From: Candidatus Woesearchaeota archaeon
Lineage (GTDB): Archaea; Nanobdellota; Nanobdellia; Woesearchaeales; SM23-78
DNA length: 35,869 nucleotides
Reading direction: 5' to 3'
NCBI GenBank assembly: GCA_016930415.1
Contig: JAFGGS010000009.1
Coordinates: 1-35,869 of the forward strand
Both the position numbers and the translations under genes were made by a program. The notes below the pieces were generated by a model, which was not told the origin of the DNA, did not search any database, and saw nothing but the letters and a program-made list of their open reading frames with translations. The first letter of the stretch is position 1, and each line of letters opens with the position of its first letter. Shown one piece after another: positions 1 through 6,280 of this stretch.

Positions 1-1
1 G

Positions 2-637
2 GAGTTCGAGCTTCCGCCTGGCAACGAGAGCGATCTTGGCAAGGATTACTGGTACGCGCTCAAGCAGAGCTTCTGGCTCGCTTATCCGGGTGCGGATCTC
101 AACTCTACCTGCAGGGCGAAGAATGGATTCGAGTATCCTTGCGTCAAGGGTAATGAGCCAGGGAACCTTAGCGCCAGGCTTCTCAACCTTTACCTGGATA
201 AGGACTCTGGTATCGTCGTGTTCAGCGATCGCGACGTTCCAGGCTTGATCTCTGTCTCTCAGAACTATATCTGTGACTGGTTCCCGTCGTGGCTTAAGTG
301 GCTTTGCCCTGACCCCCCGCCGATATCTAGAAGCCTGAGGAATCTCACTTTTGACAGGCTTTATGCTGCGAGGATGAATAATAGGGAGATACTAGGCGTC
401 AGCAAGGAGCGCTGCGAGTGTATAGGCTGCGGCAAGAACCTCACGTATTCCTTTGAGTATTATGGCTTTGGAATGGTGGATTTATTCGCGTTCCTAGGAA
501 CCCCTGAGCTCTATGTGGGCGAGGAGTTCTCCATGATTGAGTCCGGCGTGAAGAGGGTGTCTGTCCTGGTGAGGGATCCTAAGAAGCTTGACAAGGAATC
601 TTTGTGGAATGCGCTCGCGTTCCTTAAAGGGAGCTGA
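2..637 (+). CDS. C-terminal part of an unrecognised protein (5' end outside window)
   Basis: This frame is open from the first bases of the window to a TGA at 635-637, giving the last 211 residues of a longer protein. An internal ATG at 218 is unlikely to be the start, because the reading frame upstream is well-formed protein (FELPPGNESDLGKDYWYALKQ and onward). The visible part is rich in aromatic residues and carries a Cys cluster (CECIGC) near the middle, followed by a hydrophobic stretch (YGFGMVDLFAFLG) and a charged C-terminus. No family is recognised. The Cys residues could bind metal or form disulfides. A T-rich stretch follows the stop at 648-662. Confidence 0.7.
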   Translation, partial: EFELPPGNESDLGKDYWYALKQSFWLAYPGADLNSTCRAKNGFEYPCVKGNEPGNLSARLLNLYLDKDSGIVVFSDRDVPGLISVSQNYICDWFPSWLKWLCPDPPPISRSLRNLTFDRLYAARMNNREILGVSKERCECIGCGKNLTYSFEYYGFGMVDLFAFLGTPELYVGEEFSMIESGVKRVSVLVRDPKKLDKESLWNALAFLKGS

Positions 638-717
638 TTCTTGAGCGGCTTTCTTTTCTCTTGGATAAACAGTTTGCCTTCTTCTGCGCTCTCTTTGCCT
701 GCTCCCAGGAAGAAAAC

Positions 718-727
718 TATTTAAATA
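718..727 (+). promoter_or_regulatory. TATA box for the 794-1366 gene
   Basis: The bases TATTTAAATA are preceded by AAAAC, which resembles an archaeal BRE. Counting about 25 bp downstream puts the transcription start near 748, exactly at the ATG of a short overlapping ORF and 46 bp before the main start codon. Confidence 0.6.
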
Positions 728-747
728 ACACTCTGTTTTATTGTCTC

Positions 748-822
748 ATGAGCAATTACCTTAGGGTATTTGCATTTGTTATGGGTGGAATATATGGCCA
801 AACGCCAACAGTTCAATCGTGA
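748..822 (+). other. 24-codon leaderless upstream ORF overlapping the next gene
   Basis: ATG at 748 lies at the predicted transcription start and opens a 24-codon frame ending at TGA 820-822. It overlaps the main gene (ATG 794) in a different frame, and the GGTGG that serves the main start lies inside it. It could be a translated leader ORF that couples to or attenuates the main gene, or it could be chance. Confidence 0.3.
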
Positions 823-1366
823 TTTGGATGAGTACTTAAGCCAGCGCAGGCAGGGTTCTGGCTCTGGTTTGAGGATCAAGTTCCCAGTGGTCTTTGAGAA
901 GGAACCGTCTTACGGCTCTCCGAGGAGGAGTTCTCGCTCGTCTTATGGCGGCCAGGAAGGCTTGTTTGACCGTTTGTTCGTCCGCAAGAAGGATGTCAAG
1001 CCTGTTCTTAGGGCTGAGCGTTCTCTTGAGCGCATGAAGCACGAGATCGACGAGACTGAGGGAGAGATCGAGCAGCTCAAGGAGAAGGAGTATACTTTGG
1101 AGTCCAGGAGAGAAGGATTGATATCTGGCTTCTTCAAGTCCTTGTTCGGAAGCTCGCCATCTGAGGATGACACTGTCGATATGAGCGGCATGGACTTGGA
1201 TGACCGGCCCAGCCTCTCGCCTGAGGTAGTCGAGGTCTTGAAGATATCCGGCCGTTGGCTCAACAAGATGGACTCGCGTACCAAGCAGGAGTTCAGGCAA
1301 AGCTCGGACTTCGAGCGCTATAAGTCCTACATCGACAAGATGGGATTGACCAGGAAGAAGGAATGA
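794..1366 (+). CDS. Unknown coiled-coil protein, 190 aa
   Basis: No family is recognised. The start at 794 (MAKRQQFNRD) is chosen because GGTGG lies about 8 bases upstream; an in-frame ATG at 770 has no binding site. The N-terminal 75 residues are basic, Ser/Arg-rich and probably disordered. Residues of roughly 80-115 (ERSLERMKHEIDETEGEIEQ onward) form a strongly heptad-like, charged helix that should be a coiled coil. A short hydrophobic patch (GLISGFFKSLFG) follows, then an acidic linker and a helical C-terminus (PEVVEVLKISGRWLNKM). There is no signal peptide. It is probably cytoplasmic and may be a structural or adaptor protein. It sits just before tRNA-Gly in the same orientation. Confidence 0.7.
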   Translation: MAKRQQFNRDLDEYLSQRRQGSGSGLRIKFPVVFEKEPSYGSPRRSSRSSYGGQEGLFDRLFVRKKDVKPVLRAERSLERMKHEIDETEGEIEQLKEKEYTLESRREGLISGFFKSLFGSSPSEDDTVDMSGMDLDDRPSLSPEVVEVLKISGRWLNKMDSRTKQEFRQSSDFERYKSYIDKMGLTRKKE

Positions 1367-1441
1367 GCAGGCGGCAGAATCTTTTATTCTAAAAAAAGCT
1401 AATTTTTTTAAATCAACACTAGTTGTCTCGCTTATCGAAGC

Positions 1442-1557
1442 GCAGCTGTGGTCTAGTGGTATGATTAGAGCTTCCCAAGCGAGGGCGGCAAAAAGCCCTG
1501 TGCTTTCCACCTTCGTGGAAAGAGCTTTCGGTTCGGGTTCGATTCCCGGCAGCTGCA
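1442..1557 (+). tRNA. tRNA-Gly (CCC) with a 45-nt intron
   Basis: The acceptor stem is GCAGCTG (1442-1448) with CAGCTGC (1550-1556), and the discriminator base is A1557. The D arm has the AGTGGTA loop. The T loop TTCGATT sits between TCGGG and CCCGG. The anticodon loop TTCCCAA reads CCC once an insertion after A37 (1477) is removed; the stem AGAGC then pairs with GCTTT at 1524-1528, and the variable loop is a normal four bases. CCA is not encoded. A TATA-like ATTTTTTTAAATC at 1402-1414 fits a start just before the 5' end. Confidence 0.93.
1478..1522 (+). other. Archaeal tRNA intron at position 37/38
   Basis: The 45-nt intron follows the canonical archaeal site one base after the anticodon. 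AGC occurs at both junctions, so the boundary could slide by up to three bases without changing the mature tRNA. Inside are two hairpins: GGGC pairing with GCCC, and a perfect 8-bp stem CTTTCCAC (1503-1510) with GTGGAAAG (1515-1522) closed by CTTC. Removal would be by the bulge-helix-bulge splicing endonuclease. Confidence 0.85.
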
Positions 1558-1566
1558 TTGTACAAC

Positions 1567-1616
1567 AAAAATCACTTCGTGGTGATTTTTGAGTAAACCG
1601 CTTCGTTGCGGTTTAC
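1567..1616. terminator. Two tandem TTCG-loop hairpins between convergent genes
   Basis: Hairpin 1 has a 9-bp stem (1567-1575 with 1582-1590, AAAAATCAC/GTGATTTTT) and the loop TTCGTG. Hairpin 2 has a 9-bp stem (1593-1601 with 1608-1616, GTAAACCGC/GCGGTTTAC) and the loop TTCGTT. They are two bases apart and share stem and loop size. They lie between tRNA-Gly and the minus-strand gene at 1717-1869, so a bidirectional termination or RNA-stabilising role is likely. A mobile palindromic repeat is the alternative. Confidence 0.5.
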
Positions 1617-1652
1617 GTCCAGGGTCATTTCGGAGTGCTGTTCCTACTTACG

Positions 1653-1715
1653 CTATTCTTCTACGAATTTCTTGATGGTGTCGAGTGTTGGCTTGGCATC
1701 CCAAGAAATTTGCAT
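1653..1715 (-). other. 20-codon ORF just after the 50-aa gene
   Basis: ATG (1715) begins just after the TAA of the upstream minus-strand gene and the frame ends at TAG 1653. The peptide ends IKKFVEE, close to the IKKFAEEE that ends the preceding protein. It may be a decayed duplicate of that C-terminus or a coupled micropeptide. Its coding status is uncertain. Confidence 0.2.
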
Positions 1716-1716
1716 T

Positions 1717-1869
1717 TTATTCTTCTTCTGCGAACTTCTTTATCTCCTCGATGTTCTCGACTATCATCTTCGCCTTGTTCTTGCCGAATGAGAATGGGAA
1801 TCTCTCGTCGTCTCCTCGTTTGAGGATTATCATCTTGTTGCCTTTGAACTCTCCGTATTCCACTGCCAT
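1717..1869 (-). CDS. Small basic/acidic protein, 50 aa
   Basis: ATG at 1869 is preceded five bases earlier by GGTGAT, a strong ribosome binding site. A TATA-like TTTTTAAAGG on the minus strand near 1928-1936 gives a leader of about 35 nt. The protein reads MAVEYGEFKGNKMIILKRGD and on through PFSFGKNKAKMIVENIEEI to KKFAEEE. The KMIVENIEEIKKF pattern looks like a small beta-sheet unit followed by one amphipathic helix. No function can be assigned. Codon use and the ribosome binding site support it as a real gene despite its size. Confidence 0.7.
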   Translation of the reverse strand: MAVEYGEFKGNKMIILKRGDDERFPFSFGKNKAKMIVENIEEIKKFAEEE

Positions 1870-1981
1870 GTTATCACCTTAGGTGTCTTTTTTTTTTATC
1901 TTCTAAGTCTTGGTTTCTGGTCATCCTTTAAAAAGGTTTTTCCCAAAAACGTTATAAAACCCCTTACGGTCCTGTTTTCTC

Positions 1982-3202
1982 ATGGGTGGTGATTTTGTTC
2001 CTTGGATTCAGAAGTATGCTCCTAGGCGCGAGTCTGATCTTGTCGGTTTGGATTTGGTCTTCTCTGAGGTCAAGCGTTTCGTCTCTAATTTTAAGAGGGG
2101 TAAGGGTATTCTTCTTTATGGTGGCAGCGGCTTTGGCAAGACTGCGAGCGTGTATGCCTTGGCTCACGAGTTGGGGCTTGAGCTTGCCGAGGTTAATGCG
2201 AGTGATTCCAGGAACGCTTCTAGCATTGATTCGATTGTCGGCACCGCGTCTAAGCAGATGAGCTTGTTCTCTAAGGGCAAGATAATCTTGGTTGATGAGG
2301 TCGATGGCTTGGCTGGCCGTGAGGATCGGGGCGGCATCCCGTCTGTTGTCAGGGTGATCGAGGAGAGCGCTTTTCCTATCATTTTGACTTGCCAGGATCC
2401 TTTTGATCAGAAGTTCAAGTCTCTTCGTAAGGCTTGCGTGCTTGTCGAGTTCCCTTCGAGGCCTCATCAGGAGACTGTGTCTTTCCTGAAGGATGTGTGC
2501 TGTAAGGAAAGCATATCTTGTGAGGATGAGACTGTCTCTATCCTTGCTCGCAGGAGCAACGGCGACTTCCGGGCCGCGCTTAATGACTTGCAGAGCGTCT
2601 CTAACAGCGGCAGGCTTTCCCGGGCCGATGTCGACCACTTGAGCGACCGCGAGCACGTCGAGAAGATTGGTTCTGCGCTTCTTAGGATTTTCAAGACTAC
2701 CGATCCTGGGGTTGCAAGGCAGGCCTTGGACGCTGTCCAGGATGATCTTGATGAGATATTCCTTTGGGTCGATGAGAATCTTCCTCGCGAGTATCTTAGG
2801 CCTGAGGACTTGGCTCGTGGTTTTGAGTCTCTTTCCAGGGCTGATGTTTTCAAGGGCCGTATCATGCGCTGGCAGCATTACAGGTTCTACGTCTATTGCT
2901 ATGACTTGCTGAGTGCTGGCATCGCTGTTTCCAAGGATGAGCGTTACAAGGCGCCGGTGGCGTATAGGCAGACTGAGCGTAAGCTCAAGATATGGCTTGC
3001 TAACATGAAGCAGATGAAGAAGAAGGCTATCTGCGAGAAGATCGCGGCTAAGACTCATTCCAGCAAGAGGCGGGCGATCCAGTCGGTCTATCCTTATGTG
3101 AAGAGGATCTTCAAGGCGGGTCCTTCTGGCAAGGCGATGGCTGCTAGGCTCGCTGATTTCTTCGAGCTTGACTCCGAGCAGGTGGCTTACCTGGCTAAGT
3201 AG
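1982..3202 (+). CDS. rfcL: Replication factor C large subunit
   Basis: This is a subunit of the clamp loader that opens PCNA and places it on primed DNA. The 406-aa protein begins WIQKYAPRRESDLVG and has a Walker A motif GGSGFGKT (residues 47-54), a Walker B motif DEVD (105-108), a sensor 1 region ILTCQDP (134-140, with Q where N is usual) and a sensor 2 region SNGDFRAALNDLQ. The C-terminal third is helical and basic. It is shorter than typical archaeal RfcL (about 480 aa), and no C-terminal PCNA-interacting (PIP) box is visible; it ends EQVAYLAK. The TATA box TTATAAAA at 1951-1958 makes the transcript nearly leaderless. No small-subunit gene lies nearby. Confidence 0.93.
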   Translation: MGGDFVPWIQKYAPRRESDLVGLDLVFSEVKRFVSNFKRGKGILLYGGSGFGKTASVYALAHELGLELAEVNASDSRNASSIDSIVGTASKQMSLFSKGKIILVDEVDGLAGREDRGGIPSVVRVIEESAFPIILTCQDPFDQKFKSLRKACVLVEFPSRPHQETVSFLKDVCCKESISCEDETVSILARRSNGDFRAALNDLQSVSNSGRLSRADVDHLSDREHVEKIGSALLRIFKTTDPGVARQALDAVQDDLDEIFLWVDENLPREYLRPEDLARGFESLSRADVFKGRIMRWQHYRFYVYCYDLLSAGIAVSKDERYKAPVAYRQTERKLKIWLANMKQMKKKAICEKIAAKTHSSKRRAIQSVYPYVKRIFKAGPSGKAMAARLADFFELDSEQVAYLAK

Positions 3203-3292
3203 GTTGGTTGGTTTATTCTCTGGTTGTTTTCTGGATTTTTTCCCGCTAGTCTTTACGTGTTTTCAGAAAGCTACGAGACTTTTGTCTTGAGT

Positions 3293-3322
3293 TTTTGGAT
3301 TTCAATCCAAAAGCTTTATAAA
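3293..3322 (+). promoter_or_regulatory. Perfect inverted repeat abutting the TATA box of the 3394 gene
   Basis: TTTTGGATT (3293-3301), two bases, then AATCCAAAA (3304-3312) form a perfect 9-bp inverted repeat. TTTATAAA follows at 3315-3322, and the expected start is near 3344. The repeat covers the BRE position, which suits a repressor or activator site. It could instead serve as a 3' hairpin of rfcL, 90 bp upstream. Confidence 0.5.
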
Positions 3323-3393
3323 TGAAAAAGCCCCACCAAAGCTAAAAGATACTACTATTAAGTAAAAAAAGATAAAATTAGCTTGTGATCGAA

Positions 3394-3936
3394 ATGAAGT
3401 ACCCAGCAACCATCATCATGGCAATAATTCTCGTATCAACACTCTCGGCCATAGGATTCGCAGCCAAAGGCTACGACTACACCCCTGGCGTCGAGCCGCA
3501 CACAAGATACAACCCCTTAAGGGAAGACTGCTACTATTACTACGGCTACGGCAGCTGCAACGTCACCAAGACAGAATGCGACGGCGTGGCAATAGGCGTG
3601 GATAAATGGGTAGACCTGGGAGACGCATGCCTCAGGAACGAGCCTCCTAAGATGGTGCTCGGAAACGCAGGCACGATCACAGTCAAGGAGACTGAGGACG
3701 TCGTGATCATTGCCGAGTGCATAGACGAGGACCCAGTCGATATGACCTACAAGGGATGGACGACCAGGAAAGTGACTCCCACGACCTACGACGACGCCGG
3801 CAGCTACGAAGAGACCATCATCTGCACCGACAGCTTTGGTGAGAGCGTCTCAGCCCAGATAAGCATCAACATAATCAACAAGAACAGGGCGCCGCTCTTC
3901 AAGGCAATCGGATGGGAGATAACCTCCGGGAAGTGA
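3394..3936 (+). CDS. Secreted protein with an Ig/cadherin-like domain, 180 aa
   Basis: The N-terminus MKYPATIIMAIILVSTLSAI ending in GFAA is a signal peptide. ATG 3394 is preferred over GTG 3385, because GTGATC at 3385-3390 is the ribosome binding site. The mature part begins with a Tyr/Cys-rich stretch (DCYYYYGYGSC). From about residue 90 there is a domain with the pattern VKETEDVVIIAECIDEDPVD, then DDAGSY and IICTDSFGESVSA, and INKNRAPLF at the end, like the Ig/cadherin-type modules in archaeal surface proteins. Six or more Cys suggest disulfides outside the cell. There is no C-terminal anchor, so it is probably released or bound to another surface protein. It is transcribed alone. Confidence 0.7.
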   Translation: MKYPATIIMAIILVSTLSAIGFAAKGYDYTPGVEPHTRYNPLREDCYYYYGYGSCNVTKTECDGVAIGVDKWVDLGDACLRNEPPKMVLGNAGTITVKETEDVVIIAECIDEDPVDMTYKGWTTRKVTPTTYDDAGSYEETIICTDSFGESVSAQISINIINKNRAPLFKAIGWEITSGK

Positions 3937-4020
3937 TTCTTTCCCTCCCAAGACATATTTTTAAATCTCTTATCAATAATCGCCAGTCAAATCATCAGAA
4001 AATTAAATCAGGGACTCCAG

Positions 4021-4362
4021 ATGAAAAAAACCAAAAGAAAGCTGAACTTGACAGAGTTGGTCAATGACAGAGGTTTTATTCGCAGACCTGATGGACTTCA
4101 GGTCTCGGTATCTTGGTTGAGAAGCTCAGTGACTTTTAGGATTTCTGCGGAGAGACATTCTTCATTGCCTCATTGGTATGTCGTTGATTCACTCCAGTAC
4201 TTCTATTATGGTCTGCTGGATAACATTTACAGGAGAAATCCTGCCAAACTAAAGATTCCAAAAAGGGCAGATTCATTTATCGTAAGCGTAGATTACGACC
4301 CAAGAAACCTGCATAGAAAATATAGGCAGCTTATCGTAGAGTACTACAGGATGGCAGATTGA
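4021..4362 (+). CDS. Unrecognised basic protein, 113 aa
   Basis: The protein is basic and rich in Tyr and Arg (MKKTKRKLNLTELVNDRGF, later QLIVEYYRMAD), with no signal peptide or membrane segment. The central part (LQVSVSWLRSSVTFRISAER) looks like beta strands and the end like a helix. A TATA-like ATTTTTAAATC sits at 3958-3968, and no clear ribosome binding site precedes the ATG. The gene is poorer in G+C than its neighbours, which may mean later acquisition. Function unknown. Confidence 0.55.
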   Translation: MKKTKRKLNLTELVNDRGFIRRPDGLQVSVSWLRSSVTFRISAERHSSLPHWYVVDSLQYFYYGLLDNIYRRNPAKLKIPKRADSFIVSVDYDPRNLHRKYRQLIVEYYRMAD

Positions 4363-4451
4363 AACAGTTATGGTCTTTCTCTTCGCTTTGAGGTTATGAA
4401 ATCTTCGATTTTAGTAACCTTTAAAAACGCCCCTCTACTCTTTGTCCTCGT

Positions 4452-6101
4452 ATGACTGGCAATAAGGATCATGAGGGTCACGAGGCGAAAAAGGAGGTTC
4501 ATAGCCACCCGCATCCTCACACGCACGAGAATAAGCCAGAGGCCAAGCAGGAGAAGAAAGACAAGGTTGCCAAGCCCGCTGCAAAGGACAAGGTGAAGGA
4601 GAGCGTCTCTGAGCTTGTGAGTTTCCTCCAGAGGAAAGGCTTTGTCTGGGGTCCTGAGCCTGAGATCTACGGCGGCATAGCCGGCTTTTACACTTACGGC
4701 CCGCTCGGCAAGCTTCTCAAGAACAACGTAGAGAACATGATCAGGAAGACTTTCGGTGCAGAAGGTTTCTTCGAGGTCGAGTGCCCCATCGTGATGGAGC
4801 GAAAGGTTTGGGAGGCTTCAGGTCACTTGAGCGGGTTCTCTGACGCAGTCGTGACCTGCTCAAAATGCAATGCAGTCTTCAGGCTAGACCACCTCCTGGG
4901 TGATTATCCTGAGACAAGGCACTTCAAGGAGCCAAAGGAGTTCCTGGACTTCATAGCTAAGCACAAGGTCAAGTGCACCTCTTGCGGCTCTGATTTCAAG
5001 CAGGAGGTCAAGAAGCACGACCTCATGATGAGGACGACCATAGGCATGGACACCGAGGCTTATAACAGGCCTGAGACTGCGACCACTACTTATCTTCCAT
5101 TCCTAAGATACCAAGAGTACTTCAGGAAGAAGCCTACGTTCGGGGTCTTCCAGATTGGAAAGGCTTTCAGGAATGAGATCAGCCCGAGGCAGCACGTTGT
5201 CAGGGGGCGCGAGTTCACACAAGCAGAAGCCCAGTTCTTCATAAAGAAGGAGCTCAAGAACAACTTCGACCAGTTCAAGGCTGTCGAGAACGACGAGCTG
5301 CCGCTCTGGGACTACAAGGCCCAGGAGAAGGCAGAGCCGGTAAAGAAGCTCTCGCTCAAAGAGGCCTTGGTAAAGGGCTGCTTCAAGAGCCAGGCGTACG
5401 CCTGGGCGATAAACCTGGCGTTCAAGTTCTTTAGGAATATAGGCATCCCTGAGGAGAACATCAGGATGAGGCAGCACTTCCCAGACGAGAAGGCGTTCTA
5501 CGCAGATGACGCTTGGGACGTCGAGGTCAAGACCAAGAGCTTTGGCTGGGTCGAGATGTGCGGAGTCCACGACAGGACAGACTACGACCTGACGCAGCAC
5601 GCCAAGTTCAGCGGCACAGAGCTCATGGCGTACGATGAGGAGACCAAGGAGAAGTACGTGCCTCACGTATTGGAAATCGCCTTTGGCTCAGATCGCCCTA
5701 CGTTCGCGATACTTGACACATTCTACGACCAGAAGTCGGTTGATGAGGGAAAGACAACCCTTAAGATACCTTACAAGATGAGTCCGATACCAGTCGCCGT
5801 CTTTCCGCTCATGAAGAAGCCCGAGCTGGCAGAGCGGGCCGAGAGGATATACGATTCGCTCAACAAGGAGTTTGTATGCGTGTATGATGAGAGCGGGGCC
5901 ATTGGCAGGAGATACCTGCGGGCAGCAGAGGCAGGCACTGCTTACTGCATCACAGTCGATTACGAGACCCTCGAAGGGGAAGAGACAGTCACTCTAAGGG
6001 ATAGGGACACTGAGAAGCAGAAGAGGGTCAAGACCTCAGAGCTTCGAGACCTCCTACGAAAACTCCTGTTGGGCGACAAGAAGTTCGAGGAGATTGAGTA
6101 A
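4452..6101 (+). CDS. glyS: Glycyl-tRNA synthetase with a His-rich N-terminal extension
   Basis: This is a class II synthetase charging tRNA-Gly. Residues 60 onward match the archaeal/eukaryotic dimeric form: FLQRKGFVWGPEPEIYGG, a zinc-binding insertion (CSKC and later CTSC), motif 2 FRNEISPRQHVVRGREFTQ, a motif 3 region ending FGSDRPTFAIL, and an anticodon-binding domain from about residue 440 (PIPVAVFPLMKKPELAERAE). The length (549 aa) is normal. The first 28 residues are unusual, with seven histidines (HSHPHPHTH), followed by a Lys/Ala-rich linker. This tail is not part of the enzyme core and may bind metal. The TATA box is CTTTAAAA near 4416, giving an almost leaderless mRNA. Confidence 0.95.
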   Translation: MTGNKDHEGHEAKKEVHSHPHPHTHENKPEAKQEKKDKVAKPAAKDKVKESVSELVSFLQRKGFVWGPEPEIYGGIAGFYTYGPLGKLLKNNVENMIRKTFGAEGFFEVECPIVMERKVWEASGHLSGFSDAVVTCSKCNAVFRLDHLLGDYPETRHFKEPKEFLDFIAKHKVKCTSCGSDFKQEVKKHDLMMRTTIGMDTEAYNRPETATTTYLPFLRYQEYFRKKPTFGVFQIGKAFRNEISPRQHVVRGREFTQAEAQFFIKKELKNNFDQFKAVENDELPLWDYKAQEKAEPVKKLSLKEALVKGCFKSQAYAWAINLAFKFFRNIGIPEENIRMRQHFPDEKAFYADDAWDVEVKTKSFGWVEMCGVHDRTDYDLTQHAKFSGTELMAYDEETKEKYVPHVLEIAFGSDRPTFAILDTFYDQKSVDEGKTTLKIPYKMSPIPVAVFPLMKKPELAERAERIYDSLNKEFVCVYDESGAIGRRYLRAAEAGTAYCITVDYETLEGEETVTLRDRDTEKQKRVKTSELRDLLRKLLLGDKKFEEIE

Positions 6102-6147
6102 GCTTTATAAATGAACAATTAATCTTTTTTTACTTATCAACGCAATC

Positions 6148-6221
6148 GGGTCGGTAGCTCAGACTGGGAGAGCACACGGCTGAAGACCGTGGTGTCGCGT
6201 GTTCAAATCACGCCCGACCCA
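6148..6221 (+). tRNA. tRNA-Phe (GAA)
   Basis: The acceptor stem is GGGTCGG (6148-6154) with CCGACCC (6214-6220), discriminator A6221. The D stem is GCTC/GAGC, the anticodon stem CACGG/CCGTG with loop CTGAAGA (anticodon GAA), and the T arm GCGTG-TTCAAAT-CACGC. There is no intron and no encoded CCA. GCTTTATAAATG at 6103-6114 is its promoter. Confidence 0.96.
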
Positions 6222-6280
6222 CTTTATTATCTATTTTCTAAAACAGATGATTTATATTTAAGGATGACTATCATGCTTGT

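Noticed and set aside
1442-1557. Reading the tRNA as a class II tRNA with a long variable arm
   Set aside because: Without removing an intron the anticodon stem does not close; with the 45-nt intron removed all stems and a four-base variable loop fit tRNA-Gly.
836-1558. Minus-strand frame of 240 codons across the coiled-coil gene and tRNA-Gly
   Set aside because: It reads through a tRNA gene and has no promoter or ribosome binding site; it is a shadow.
1964-3058. Long minus-strand open frame (364 codons) opposite rfcL
   Set aside because: rfcL on the plus strand has clear motifs and a promoter. The minus frame has no recognisable family and reflects the codon bias of rfcL.
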